Below are positions 1 through 9,924 of a stretch of 64,000 nucleotides of DNA, piece by piece. The stretch comes from Phytomonas francai. Taxonomy: Eukaryota > Euglenozoa > Kinetoplastea > Trypanosomatida > Trypanosomatidae. Each line of letters opens with the position of its first letter. Position 1 is the first letter of the stretch. A model generated the notes under the pieces. It did not search any database and was not told the DNA's origin. It saw only the letters and a list, made by a program, of their open reading frames with translations. The position numbers and the translations under genes were made by a program. Location: assembly GCA_001766655.1 (NCBI GenBank), contig MJCC01000011.1:122017-186016 (forward strand), in the 5' to 3' direction.

Positions 1-189
1 ATCGCCTTCGTGCCTAACGACGGTTGCCTCCACTTTATTGAGGAAAACGACGAGGTGTTGGTGTCTGGTTTCGGCCGTTCTGGTCACGCTGTTGGTGATA
101 TTCCCGGAGTCCGTTTCAAGATTGTCAAGGTGTCCAGCGTCGGCCTGTATGCCCTGTACCGCCAGAAGAAGGAGAAGCCGCGTACATAA
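1..189 (+). CDS. RPS23: 40S ribosomal protein S23 (uS12), 3' end only
   Basis: The window opens inside a reading frame that runs 62 codons to a TAA at 187-189. The peptide begins [17 protein letters not shown] and contains [13 protein letters not shown], the near-invariant C-terminal half of eukaryotic uS12, and it ends in the basic KKEKPRT typical of the family. uS12 sits at the decoding centre of the small subunit and contributes to codon-anticodon proofreading. The N-terminal half lies outside the window. It is the first of three plus-strand genes leading into the convergent region near 5 kb. Identification is very secure. Whether further gene copies lie to the left cannot be seen. Confidence 0.96.
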   Translation: MAFVPNDGCLHFIEENDEVLVSGFGRSGHAVGDIPGVRFKIVKVSSVGLYALYRQKKEKPRT

Positions 190-1004
190 GCGACAAAGAA
201 GAAAGCGACCGAGCTGAACATCAAGATCAGTGAAGTCTGGAAAGACAATAATTCGTGTGTTTGTATTCCATTTTATTTGACAATATTTTTATTACTATAA
301 GTAAATACCCCGTTAGGGTCTCTAGTTCCACTGGGACAGTCACTATGGAGAATGATTTTATCTCTGGGTGTGCTAAGGAAGCAAGGGTGGAGCCCCTGTG
401 CAACACGGGGAAAAATTATGAAGAGTAGATGAAAAAATAAGATACAATAACGACACTTTTCCATTCTCTTCTTATATTTCTTCATAGGTTTTTATTGACC
501 GTTTTATAAAGGTCATTATTTTATTATTTCTTTATATCTTTACGAGGCGATAAGAGTAACAACAAACACGCGCCTTGTTAACAAGAAAACTAAAGGGAAT
601 CAACGCCTTAAGGGATAAATACGCTGATTCGTTGAAGGGCTCTTTTTTTTTTGCTCATTTGCTGTAAATAATCCCAAAGGGGTTATAATTTGAGCTTTTT
701 TTTTACGCTAGGGGTTCTTCTCTGGATTCCTTAACAACAGAAAGAGTGCGTAGAGATAACTATCTGTGAAAGGTAAATAATAAGAATAAGCTTATCTAAA
801 TCAGACAAAAGGGGGGGCTATTTGAGGAGGAAAAGACTTTTCTGGTAGTATTTTTTTTCAGCTTAATATTGTCATTAGCCTAATTGACACTTTCACATTT
901 GGGACTCTAAATTCATCAATACGCATATATAGTCCCTGAAAACAAGAGGGTAGCGAGTAACCACAAGTATTGGTGAGTACTTTTTCCATTGTTTGAAGAG
1001 AACT
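190..1004. other. Intergenic RPS23-CRK1
   Basis: AT-rich spacer with several T-tracts (for example 643-651 and 698-705) that could serve as polypyrimidine tracts for trans-splicing of the downstream CRK1 mRNA. I see no protein-coding signal or RNA gene. A 70-codon minus-strand frame at 273-485 has no family resemblance and opposes the transcription direction. Confidence 0.6.
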
Positions 1005-1910
1005 ATGGCGGGTCGTTACGAGAAGCAGGAAAAGATCGGTGAGGGCACCTACGGTGTTGTGTATAAGGCTCGTGACACCGTCACGAACGCCATCGTTGCT
1101 CTCAAACGCATCCGACTAGATACTGAAGAGGAAGGCGTTCCTTGCTCGGCCATTCGTGAGATATCCTTACTAAAAGAGCTCCGTCACGACAACATCGTTA
1201 AGCTGCTTGATGTCTGTCACAGCGAGCGCCGGCTGACGTTAGTGTTTGAGCATCAAGACATGGACCTAAAAAAGTACTTGGATCACCATGGTGGGAACTT
1301 GGACGCCGCCACGGTGCAGCACTTCATGCAGGATCTCCTCAAAGGTGTGCGTTTTTGCCACCAGCGCAGCGTCCTGCATCGGGACTTGAAACCGCAAAAC
1401 TTACTCATTTCTCGTGAAAAGGAGCTCAAGTTAGGCGACTTTGGCCTCGGGCGTGCGTTTGGGATCCCCGTGAAGAAGTTCACCCACGAGGTGGTAACGC
1501 TGTGGTACCGCTCACCGGACGTGTTGCTCGGCTCCACGCAGTACGGGACGCCGGTAGATATCTGGTCTGTGGGCTGCATCCTTGCGGAGATGGCAACAGG
1601 TACTCCACTTTTTGCCGGCCGAAACGACGCCGATCAGCTGTTGATGATTTTTAAGTTTTTGGGTACGCCGAACAGCAAGACCTGGCCATCGCTTAACCAG
1701 TACCCGAACTCCACCAATATGCTGTCGAAGCCTGAGTTCCTTCAGAACATGGTGGCTAGGTGCGATACCGTGCTTCGGACCTCGCCAGGGTACGAGAAGC
1801 TCGGCCCGGAGGGGATTGATTTGCTGAAAGGATTGCTACGGTATGAGCCGTCGGAGCGGTTGACGGCCGAGGAAGCTCTCAACCACCCATACTTTCGTGT
1901 TGAGTTTTGA
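1005..1910 (+). CDS. CRK1: Cdc2-related kinase CRK1 (cyclin-dependent kinase)
   Basis: A 301-aa serine/threonine kinase made almost entirely of the catalytic domain, as expected for a CDK. Visible motifs are the glycine loop GEGTYG (residues 12-17) with inhibitory-type Thr15/Tyr16, a PSTAIRE-equivalent helix reading PCSAIRE (46-52), HRDLKPQN (125-132), DFG (145-147) and the CDK segment [14 protein letters not shown]. The PCSAIRE helix and overall sequence match the kinetoplastid CRK1 group rather than CRK2 or CRK3. CRK1 is a cyclin-dependent regulator of the cell cycle, and a role in translation control is also reported in trypanosomes. I start at the ATG at 1005 ([10 protein letters not shown]); an in-frame TTG twelve bases upstream is not a plausible eukaryotic start. 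The catalytic residues look intact. Downstream comes CCT4 on the same strand. Confidence 0.93.
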   Translation: MAGRYEKQEKIGEGTYGVVYKARDTVTNAIVALKRIRLDTEEEGVPCSAIREISLLKELRHDNIVKLLDVCHSERRLTLVFEHQDMDLKKYLDHHGGNLDAATVQHFMQDLLKGVRFCHQRSVLHRDLKPQNLLISREKELKLGDFGLGRAFGIPVKKFTHEVVTLWYRSPDVLLGSTQYGTPVDIWSVGCILAEMATGTPLFAGRNDADQLLMIFKFLGTPNSKTWPSLNQYPNSTNMLSKPEFLQNMVARCDTVLRTSPGYEKLGPEGIDLLKGLLRYEPSERLTAEEALNHPYFRVEF

Positions 1911-2779
1911 AATAACACATGCATTGTATACGCTTCGATGAGTGCATGTCTAGAAAAGAAAGTTGGATATTCTTTAGAACTCTTTTCTCATTGGAACATT
2001 CTCTTTTCTTCCCTTTGATTATTTCTCTGTAAATGTCATGATCTAATTTTACATGTTTTCTCTTCTGCGTGCATATAACTATGAACGATGTTTCAGATCT
2101 CAGGCGGTCGAAAGAAATGAAAAGGGGATTCTCGGGTCTTATAAGTCTGATGATTATTGAGGATGGCGGTTGTATTTGGAGTGGCTAAGCGGGGTGTCCT
2201 GATGAGGAGGGTTTCTATATCTTCCTGTTTCTGTGACTGGGTGCGTATAAGAGGGGCATCTTAGGATATGCGATCAGCATATATCAATGCGTTTCAAGAA
2301 TGATGTGTTAGTAAGCTAGAAACATGGATTTCCTTTTTAAATCACCCGCTTTCATTATACATGTATTTCACCCTTTCTTGCCCCTTTCGTCCCATTGGCA
2401 AGGTGTATTTTGGTGTTGTATTTGATCAAAATATTACAAATTATGCAACATGTAGACCAGCCTTCGTTGTGCGCTTGCATGAGTTCAGGTTGTGCAGTCA
2501 CTTATTTGTCGGCGTATCATGTTATACTATAGTCCCATTTATAAGGGACCGACTGTAGTATTTTTTCATGCCAGTAGTTTAGTTTCTGTTTGACTTTTTT
2601 TCCTTTTCTGACCCAATGCTGTTTTTCTTATATAAAAATTCATCTTTCGGAAAATATATCGATTCATTAGCAATACTAGGTAATATATAAAAGGGAGCAA
2701 CCTTAACGTCGTTTCAAGAACGAAAGAAATTACTTGTTATAGGTCGATAAACAGCTTAATATAAAACAAGGGAAAATCA
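1911..2779. other. Intergenic CRK1-CCT4
   Basis: About 870 bases of AT-rich spacer. It should carry the CRK1 3' UTR and the trans-splice acceptor of CCT4; T-rich tracts are present near 2588-2612. A 65-codon plus-strand frame (2361-2558) has no recognisable homology and no clear coding bias. No RNA gene seen. Confidence 0.55.
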
Positions 2780-4393
2780 ATGGCTTCCAAGGTAATGAGG
2801 AGAGGCAACGAAAGTAAGAAGGATACAAATACACAAACGGATGTCCGACTGAGCAATATCACCTCTGCGCGTGCTGTAGCAGACTGCATCCGCACCTCCC
2901 TTGGTCCACGGGGGATGGATAAAATGATCATTCAACCCAAGGGTGAGACTGTCATCAGCAACGATGGAGCCACCATTCTTTCAAAGCTGCAGGTCACTCA
3001 CCCTTGCGCGAAAATGGTCGTTGACTTATCCAAAGCACAAGATATCGAAGCAGGCGATGGCACGACATCTGTCGTGGTTATTTGCGGTGCTCTTCTCCAT
3101 GCGGTTGAGAAGCTCCTACTTCAGGGCATTCACCCCACCCAAATATCTGAATGCTTCAAAGAGTGCGGACGAATGGCAGAGCAGGTGTTGGAGGAAGTGA
3201 GCACGAAGATCGACATTGAGGATCGCAATACCCTCATTCAAGCCGCCATTACATCCCTCAACTCGAAGGTAATTTCCCAGAATAGTGGCCTTCTGGCGCC
3301 CATGGCTGTGGATGCTGTGCGCAAGATTATCCGCCCGAACGGGGACGTCGACCTACGTGACATCCGTGTCACATCCGCGCTCGGTGGCACGATAGACGAA
3401 ACGGTCCTCATCGAGGACGGGATGGTGATTAAGCAGAAGGCTTCCCGCGTGGCGGGGGGTCCGGTGCGCATCCAGAACGCCACCATCGCGCTCATACAGT
3501 TCCAGCTGTCACCCCCGAAGACGAACATGGAGAGCACAGTCACGATCACCGACTACACGCAGATGGACCGCGCCTTAAAGGAAGAGCGGAAGTACCTGCT
3601 CACACTGTGCAAGAAGATCAAGGATTCCGGGGTTAACGTTCTGCTCGTTCAGAAGTCCATCCTGCGCGACGCTGTTACGGCGCAATCTTTAGACTTCCTC
3701 GCCAAGATGAAGATTATGGTGGTGACAGATATCGAGCGCAACGACATCGACTACATCACAAAAACGCTTGGCTGTCTACCCGTTGTGAACGTCGACAACC
3801 TAACTCCGGATAAGTTCGCCCACGCGGCGTCGGTCGAGGAGGAGGGGACACCGAACGGAAAGGTGATTAGAATCACAGGGGTGCGGCCTCCGCCGTCGGC
3901 CTGCAAGCACTTTGGTAAGACGGTTTGCTTCTTCCTGCGCGGCAGCAATGCATTGATGCTCGAAGAGGCTGAGCGTGCTCTACACGATTCCCTCTGCGTC
4001 ATACGATCTCTTGTGAAGAAGCGAGCGATTATGCCTGGGGGTGGGGCGGGTGAGATTGAGGTCTGTCTGAAGCTTGGAAAGTATGCACGGGAACGAGCGG
4101 AGGGCATCCAGACTTTCTGCATGCGCGCCTATGCGGACGCGTTTGAGATGATCCCGTACACACTGGCCGAGAACGCCGGTATGCAACCCATTTACATCGT
4201 CACAGAGCTGCGCAACGCGCACGCCTCAGGAAACCACAACGCCGGCGTCAACGTGCGCGACGGCTGCGTGACCGATATGTTGGCCGAAAATGTTGTCCAG
4301 CCCCTATTGGTGTCTACGTCAGCGGTGCGTTTGGCGACCGAATGCGTTATGATGTTGCTCAAGATCGATGACATCATCATGACTCGAATGTAG
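2780..4393 (+). CDS. CCT4: T-complex protein 1 delta subunit (chaperonin CCT4)
   Basis: A 537-aa group II chaperonin subunit of normal length. Apical, intermediate and equatorial domains are all present. The ATP-binding motifs TSLGPRGMDKMI, NDGATIL and GDGTTSVV occur near the N terminus, and GGGAGEIE near residue 417 closes the nucleotide site. The subunit is assigned as delta rather than gamma because of the C-terminal block VVQPLLVSTSAVRLATE followed by LKIDDI and the internal SILRDAVTAQSLDFL, both diagnostic of CCT4. CCT folds actin and tubulin in the cytosol, which is pertinent because tubulin genes lie 7 kb away, though on the other strand. The ATG at 2780 (MASKVMRRG) is used. It is the last protein gene of the plus-strand cluster before the convergent region. 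Confidence 0.95.
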   Translation: MASKVMRRGNESKKDTNTQTDVRLSNITSARAVADCIRTSLGPRGMDKMIIQPKGETVISNDGATILSKLQVTHPCAKMVVDLSKAQDIEAGDGTTSVVVICGALLHAVEKLLLQGIHPTQISECFKECGRMAEQVLEEVSTKIDIEDRNTLIQAAITSLNSKVISQNSGLLAPMAVDAVRKIIRPNGDVDLRDIRVTSALGGTIDETVLIEDGMVIKQKASRVAGGPVRIQNATIALIQFQLSPPKTNMESTVTITDYTQMDRALKEERKYLLTLCKKIKDSGVNVLLVQKSILRDAVTAQSLDFLAKMKIMVVTDIERNDIDYITKTLGCLPVVNVDNLTPDKFAHAASVEEEGTPNGKVIRITGVRPPPSACKHFGKTVCFFLRGSNALMLEEAERALHDSLCVIRSLVKKRAIMPGGGAGEIEVCLKLGKYARERAEGIQTFCMRAYADAFEMIPYTLAENAGMQPIYIVTELRNAHASGNHNAGVNVRDGCVTDMLAENVVQPLLVSTSAVRLATECVMMLLKIDDIIMTRM

Positions 4394-5066
4394 GACACGG
4401 GTGGGTGGTAAGATGATATGATGAGTGCGGGACCCGCAAAGGTTTATTATTATTAGTATCTAAAATAAAAGGAAAAATGTACGCACGTATCCGTCTATAT
4501 TAAAATATGTGGTGTGTTTATCGGTAAGTTGGAGTCAGGTAAAGAGAAAAAGGTGAAAAAGGAAGGATAATAAAGTGATGAAAATAGCCGGATTTTAACG
4601 TGACACCGCGCGATAGTTTTGACAAGCAGTTAGTTTAACTAAATCAGAACAAGGTTGAGAAAAAGGCTAATGCATTTTGGCAGTAAATAACCCCTCTCTA
4701 CGCGCGTCGTTTGGTAGGTACGCCCCTGTTTTTTTTTTTTGCCTTGTCTAAATATGGGTCCAACCCATCATCACTACCGTTCTCTGTTTTTCTTATAGCC
4801 TCTTTTTTTAGGTTGCAGTTTATTAAACCTAATTATATTCTCTTTTTTTGATTTTGGTAGCGTGAATATTCGTTCAATTAGTTTTCATGCTCTGCGGTGT
4901 GGGTCCTTAATTGGTAACATCCGAATGTTTGCTAAGAAGTCCTGCCCGATGCGTTTTTGATGCGCAGCGTTGTTTTGCCCATGAGGGCCGCTAGGGGAGC
5001 TAGATTGCGGCGAGCCGGTGGTGGTGCCCTTGGTTGTTCATGGGGAGGCGCGTGGATTTAGAGCAA
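4394..5066. other. Left arm of convergent strand-switch region
   Basis: No coding signal. The first 500 bases are AT-rich with T-runs (about 4728-4741, 4803-4810), consistent with the 3' end of the polycistronic unit. The last 130 bases turn GC-rich and include a possible hairpin: CCCATGA at 4978-4984 can pair with TCATGGG at 5038-5044, with an inner GGGC/GCCC helix (4985-4988 with 5026-5029). This could be part of a small structured RNA next to the tRNA genes, but I cannot assign it to 5S, 7SL, U-snRNA or spliced-leader RNA. Confidence 0.45.
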
Positions 5067-5140
5067 GCGCGGATGGTCTAGGTGGTTATGACGTCGCTTT
5101 AACACGGCGAAGGCCTCGGGTTCGAGTCCCGATCTGCGTA
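5067..5140 (+). tRNA. tRNA-Val (anticodon AAC)
   Basis: The cloverleaf can be folded by eye. The acceptor stem GCGCGGA (5067-5073) pairs with TCTGCGT (5133-5139), and A5140 is the discriminator. The internal A box is TGGTCTAGGTGG and the B box is GGTTCGAGTCC. The anticodon stem TCGCT/GGCGA encloses the loop TTAACAC with anticodon AAC. The T arm is TCGGG-TTCGAGT-CCCGA. It lies on the plus strand in the convergent strand-switch region, where kinetoplastid tRNA genes commonly separate polymerase II units. The acceptor stem contains G-U pairs but is acceptable. Confidence 0.9.
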
Positions 5141-5208
5141 CTTTTCCTCCTAAATCAGAAGCGTTCTCCGGGGAGACGATTTATGCCCTAATTTGATGAG
5201 CATCATGG

Positions 5209-5280
5209 TCCGGTGTGGTATAGTGGCTAGAACAAGCGGCTCTCACCCGCTAGACCCGGGTTCGATCCCCGGCACCGGAA
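5209..5280 (+). tRNA. tRNA-Glu (anticodon CTC)
   Basis: Acceptor stem TCCGGTG (5209-5215) pairs perfectly with CACCGGA (5273-5279), with discriminator A5280. The anticodon stem AGCGG/CCGCT holds the loop CTCTCAC, giving anticodon CTC at 5242-5244. A box TGGTATAGTGG and B box GGTTCGATCCC are intact. The sequence is close to the standard eukaryotic tRNA-Glu. It sits 68 bases after tRNA-Val on the same strand. Together the pair occupies the convergence point of two protein-coding clusters. Confidence 0.96.
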
Positions 5281-5475
5281 TTTTTCCCTAGCCAGGGTTT
5301 GGGCTCCTTGGCAACGCGTTTGTCGGAAAAAGGAGGGAGGGAGAGGAAAGAAGGCGTGCATTTTCAAAAAGGGGCTCGCAAGGCTTAACATTTGAATTCA
5401 GTGGAAAATATCTCACCTGGGCGTTTTTTTTTGTGATAATAACCAATTTTCCCCCCTCGTCTATTTATTTTTATC

Positions 5476-6219
5476 TTAGTCCTCGTCAGTCTCAGAAAGG
5501 GACGATCTTGAGAATGAAGAATTGATGCTGCTGCCAATGAGACTTTTTTGCTCATTGCTGCTGCTCTCACCACCCTCGTTCGCGTCCTCGCCGCTTTCGT
5601 TTTCCTCATCGTCGGGTGGCAACTGCACATGCCAGCCGCTGAGTTTGCGCAGGAGCGGGATAACCTCGTTATTCATAAAAAGGTTGAGCCTGTCATGGAA
5701 GAGATTTGTGATGTGGTGGAACGAGGACTCGGTCAGCCAACCGCGACGGTTTGGACGCCTCTCTAGAAGCATGTTCCCTTCACTCATGCTGTGCAGCGCA
5801 ATTTCCCGAATAGCCGCGTCGTCCATGACATCGATGAGTTGAAACGGCTTCCAGAGCACACCGCTGGAGACAAAACAACACAACTGCTCCACCAAGGTTG
5901 ACTTGATGACCTCCTTCTCCTGCTTCTTATACTCGGTGATTCGGTTGTGATAGGCGTCCCGCAACTGTCTGATGACCTGCTCGATGTGAAGCGAGCGTGA
6001 CAGATCCCGTAACTGAATTCCTATTTCGAAGCGGCGCAAGTAACGGAGCGTGAGACGACGATAAATAACACTCCTCGCGGAGGCATAGGGATTGTACCCC
6101 AGCCGCACCCAAAGACGGTGGAAGGGACCGGTGGTGATGTTGTATGTTAGTGCCGCTGAAATGTGCGTTAGAATGTGTAAGACTAATGGGGTGTCGAGTC
6201 TAGTGGGTGCTTCTAGCTT
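5476..6219 (-). pseudogene. TFIIIC Tau95/GTF3C5-like C-terminal fragment without start codon
   Basis: An open frame of 247 codons runs from just after an in-frame TGA (6222-6220) to the stop at 5476 and contains no ATG in its first 130 codons. About residues 30-60 it reads GPFHRLWVRLGYNP followed by RSVIYRRLTLRYLR. This matches the signature of TFIIIC subunit 5 (human GTF3C5, yeast Tfc1/Tau95), where GPWR-LWVRFGYDPR precedes a Y-Q-DFR block. The C-terminal 45 residues are acidic and serine-rich. TFIIIC binds the B box of tRNA genes; a Tau95-like subunit has been described in trypanosomatids. The N-terminal dimerisation barrel is missing, and the DNA upstream holds an unrelated fragment and a retroposon, so this is probably a 5'-truncated copy. 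A misassembled intact gene is the alternative. Family assignment moderately sure, truncation sure for this assembly. Confidence 0.62.
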
Positions 6220-6515
6220 TCAGTGCTTATCTAGCTGAAAGTGCGTGTGGCGTGTCCTACTTCCCATGAACGCGCATGTCGAGCACCGATCGCTCTGATT
6301 TTGGTGTGATTATTTACTCCCTGAGTGTGTATTTTTGGGTAATAAAAATGAATAGAAAAACATTTTATAACCGTTTGAGTGACATTCGAGACATAGTGGT
6401 TGTCAGACAGAAACTTTTGCTTCAAACTAGCCTACAGCCCTCTTTTTGTCGCAATATCAAATGGCAAAGACGTCGATCCGATTCTTCATAGTCTGTACGC
6501 ATTGTGTCCTATCTA
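6220..6515. other. Spacer between Tau95-like fragment and unidentified fragment
   Basis: About 300 bases of mixed, mostly AT-rich sequence with several short minus-strand frames that do not continue the Tau95-like protein. I looked in all three minus frames for the missing N-terminal half and found nothing convincing. Confidence 0.4.
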
Positions 6516-6811
6516 TTAATAGAGATGTGTGGGGACCCGCGCGTCAGGCTGCATGAGGGGGAGGGGGGGGGGCGGGGGGTCGCACAGGGGCGAAAAGGTC
6601 CTCCAGGGACAAAGGAGCCCCATGCCGTCCGTGCCCGCAATGTGCACACAGGCACCGGAGCGAACGAACCTCCCGAAGTTGAGCGAGAGCGAATCCACCA
6701 GGTTCTGCGCCCTTGCCAAGTAAAAGGAGACCACCTCGATGCCCCGCGCGTGCTACAGATCGTACATGTAATCATACAGCTTGTTCAGCGAGTAACCGCG
6801 GACGATCCCGC
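6516..6811 (-). pseudogene. Unidentified GC-rich coding fragment joined to retroposon copy A
   Basis: On the minus strand one frame runs from the retroposon breakpoint (6811) to a stop at 6516 and is broken only by a TAG at 6755-6753. Before the stop it reads GIVRGYSLNKLYDYMYDL and after it ARGIEVVSFYLARAQNLVD, then a stretch ending GTDGMGLLCPW and a proline run. This looks like a real protein interrupted once rather than chance translation, and it is far more GC-rich than the flanking spacer. It ends in a G-rich tract near 6558-6580. I do not recognise the family. Because retroposon sequence stops abruptly at 6812, this is either the target into which a truncated element landed or a rearrangement junction. 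Confidence 0.4.
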
Positions 6812-8189
6812 CGCACCATTTCTGCCGCAGCTTGCGCTTGATACACGCTAGCAGGTCAACGTGCCAGATTGGGGTACATTGTTCCGAGGGATCATAGGTG
6901 TCGAGGAAGTGCTTGACCCATCTATCAGCAATTGTGTTGGCAGCGATTCCGCAGTGCGAGTCAACAAACTGAACGGGTACTCTCCACCCGTGTCGACCGG
7001 TCTCAAGGAGATGATACCAAACGGCATCTTCGAGGAGGCTGGTCTGGGTGAGAGCGCCAGTGTTTAGTGCTGTCACTGGGGAAAGGCTGTCCGTTATGAT
7101 AAGGATAGATTTGTTATTGGGGTCAATACTCTCGACACTTAGGATATTCGGTACCAGTTTCTCGAGCGCAAAGAGAAGGCCTAGGCTCTCCGGTCGGTAG
7201 CTGCAGGCGATGGGTCCGCAGTTAATGTGGACTAACATCGCAAGATCTGGTGCGTAAGGTTCGGTTGTGATGGTGGCGATGCCGACAGACTTGCCCTCAT
7301 TGGCGAGGATCCCACCGCCTGTGGCGATGGTAGCCCCAAACGGGGAGAGAGACCTGAGGGCACGCTCTGAGCATTGTAGTTTGGCCCTAGATATTTCCTT
7401 TTCAGAGTGCTTTTCAGGATCGATATCTTCTGCTTGGAGGGTGTTGGTGCCAAAGGTAATGCGGTTTGAGTATTGGGCCATGCAAGGTGTAACGCGTGAG
7501 CGCTGTAGTAGCGACTCGCGGGAGATCCCGTGATGGGTTTGAGGGGGGGTGAATAGTCCAGAGTCGCTTAAAAGGTCCGTAAGGGTTGCATCCCACTCAA
7601 GGGCGGATATGGTGGAGTAGCGTAGGCAGCGTCTAGGGGGCGGTTCGGGTGGAGGCCTGTTGAGCCACCCAGCATCTAGATTGCGGAGCTTCTCAAAGAG
7701 GTCTGATCGACTAATGATAGTGGTGTAGAAGGGCGGGGGCGTGTTTGCCTCAAGGAGAGCAGATTGGGAGTCTGTTGTAGACAACAGCCCCATTGCGCAT
7801 TTTGCTAGGGAGTTGTGCATGGAGGATAAGATCCCCTTAGCGATTTCATTCGCAGTTGACCGAGTGAGTTCAATACCATACAAAAGCTTGGAGCCACCGT
7901 ACCCCGAGACAAACTGACGCATGTCCCGGAGGGGGTGGTTCCAAATTCTTCTGGGCGATTGCTCTGAGCTGTTGAAGGCGTGTGGAAGTGGGGGAAACGG
8001 CTGCTTGCATACCGTCGTTGTGTCTGTTACGCGGGTCGAGCTTAATTCCGAGGAGCTTGGGCATCTTGGATGAGCCCATGGTGAGCACTGGAATCTCTTG
8101 GTTGTTGATACGGAGGGCGACCTTATCTTCACGGTCTTCTTGTGTGTGAGACGAGAGCGTAAATAGGACGGATTCCCACTTGCTGGCAT
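6812..8189 (-). pseudogene. Retroposon copy A: C-terminal RT and RNase H region, truncated
   Basis: Long minus-strand frame. Its first part overlaps the reverse transcriptase frame in another phase, and its true content is the RNase H-like domain: ATGGGILANEGKSVG as the first strand, PESLGLLFALEK carrying the conserved Glu, IITDSLSPVTAL carrying the second Asp, and VDSHCGIAANTIADRWV near the end. RNase H removes the RNA template during retroposition. The frame runs 60 bases past the element into foreign sequence and stops at 6753, so the Cys/His-rich tail seen in copy B is absent here. Confidence 0.8.
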
Positions 8190-8787
8190 TGACTATAAGG
8201 TTGTTTTCGTCTCCCCACGTCTGGGTGACTTCGAGAGCTTGGTTTGCAAGGGTGATGGCTTGGCTACGGTTTTCGGCGTTTACAACAATAGAGAGATCGT
8301 CCGTAAACATTTCTGCCATGATGCCAGGGATACTGTTGAGGATAGCAAGCAACGGGTTGGCGTATAGCAGGAAGAGGCGCGGTGCGAGCACGGAGCCCTG
8401 GGGGACTCCGCGGTAAGATTTACGAGCACGGCTGTACTTTCCATCGACTAAGACACGGCTGTGTCTGTTGCAGAGGAAAGCCTTGAGCCGTTGTCGGAGG
8501 GCGGTGCTGTTTGGTGTCAGGGAGAGCTGGCTGCATGGCATTTGGTGGTCGATCGAGTCGAAGGCTTTGCTGGAGGGGCAGACTTTGTTGGAGTCTCCGA
8601 TGAAAACCCCGTTTAGGGACGGCGTGGGAGGGGTATAGCACGCAGCAATGAACCTCCATGGTAGGTTCTCTCCTGGACGTAGTTTGGAAATGGCGTGTCG
8701 GTATCTGGAGCTGGGGTAATGACGGATGGCAATATGGCGTGCAGATTCCGCTTGTTGGTAGGCGGTGTGGTTAGTGTTATGCGGCAC
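7870..8787 (-). pseudogene. Retroposon copy A: reverse transcriptase domain
   Basis: The minus-strand frame carries reverse transcriptase landmarks: SKAFDSIDHQMPCSQL (the AFD region), GVPQGSVLAPRLFLLYANPL, and the catalytic FTDDLSIVV, where FTDD replaces the usual YxDD or FxDD. It is out of phase with both the endonuclease segment upstream and the RNase H frame downstream, so the polyprotein is broken. One substitution (Arg versus Cys in RHSRVLVDG) separates it from copy B in this segment. A catalytically plausible palm domain is present but no intact open frame. Confidence 0.82.
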
Positions 8788-8839
8788 GGTCAGGTACTTT
8801 TCCTTTCTTCGGACTGTTTCTTGGTCTAGTTGTTGGACG

Positions 8840-9700
8840 TCAGCCGTCCAGGCATCTAATCGGGACGCAAATCGACCTCTGGGGCAGCAGAGCTTGGCTG
8901 CACCCAGGGCGACTTGGTTGAAAGTCTCTGGGGCGAAGTGAGCGGACGAGAAATCGAAGGACTCCAGGCGTTCCTTGACATACTGACGGAACTGTTTCCA
9001 GTCGGCATACTTCCATCGAAATAGCGTTCATCCACTTTGTCTTTTCGGGATCGGGCCATCGAGCGGCAAGTCAAAGTGGACCTTGTGGTGATCGCTGTCC
9101 GGGGTCACAGCGGTGCGGCAGTCGTGAATCGTGAAGTCCCGGGAAAACGACAGGTCAACCGTACCACGGGAGGTGCCTCTAGCAAAAGTGAACTCACCCA
9201 GGCGGTTGCCTAGGATGAGTCCGTGCTTCGCTATCTCATCCACGAAGATGTTGGCCCTGCCCACTCCGGGCGACTCCAGCATCGGCTCCCAGAGAGGGTG
9301 ATGCAGATTGAGGTCGCCGCAGAGAAGACAGAGGCGGTCGTCTTTTTTGCTGAGGAGTCGTTCAAGGGTGGAGCGGGTGATGTCTGAGTTTGGTCGTATG
9401 TATACCGAAACTATATAGAATGTGAAGTCTTGGAGGTCAGCGTGTATAATTATGGCTTCGAGGCCTTCTTCTGACAGGGGGAGCGCCACTCTCTCGGAGC
9501 GGATGTTGGAACTGTTCTCTATTAGTATAGCGACCCCCCCGCCTCGGGCGTTGCGAGCGGAGCCGAAAGCGTGATAGCCTTGCGTCTTAAATCTACGGGC
9601 TTTTTCGGGCGAGAGGTGGGTCTCTTGGAGCAGTAAAATGTCCGCGCCTTCCTGGAGGAGGGCGGATCATTTTACTGCAGTTAGCGAAAGAGCATTCCAT
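8840..9700 (-). pseudogene. Retroposon copy A: endonuclease (APE-like) domain, frame-broken
   Basis: From about 9700 downward the minus strand encodes an exonuclease-endonuclease-phosphatase fold: DILLLQETHLSPEKARRF, GGGVAILIENSS, then LLCGDLNLHHPLWEP, GTVDLSFSR and SDHHKVHFDLPL. The Q-E-T-H-L, G-D-L-N and S-D-H-H motifs are the usual metal and catalytic residues. An in-frame TGA lies near the start, just before the DILLLQETHL block, and the frame shifts again near 9030. In living elements this nuclease nicks target DNA to prime reverse transcription. Confidence 0.78.
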
Positions 9701-9924
9701 TGTGTAATTGAAAGGGGGCCAGGGTTCTTGTGAACGTCACCACAGCGCATAAGTAGTGTCTGGTTACCCCAGAGAACCCGGAAAGCGAGCTTTGGGGTTG
9801 GATCAGCGCTACCAGTGTTCAGTCGGAGTTTGACCTCCGCTCGGGTAGCCTTAGCAAAGGCCCTGTCGAATACCCACTAGTATTGGCATCTAAGAATGGA
9901 AGTCACCGCCAGCGAACGCGGGAG

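Noticed and set aside
273..485. 70-codon minus-strand frame after RPS23
   Set aside because: Opposes the cluster direction, has no family features, and lies in AT-rich spacer.
993..1004. Upstream in-frame start adding four residues to CRK1
   Set aside because: The codon is TTG. CRK1 orthologues begin at the following ATG (1005).
4880..5066. 5S rRNA, 7SL RNA or U-snRNA gene upstream of the tRNA pair
   Set aside because: None of the conserved motifs of these RNAs could be recognised; only a hairpin of unknown nature remains.
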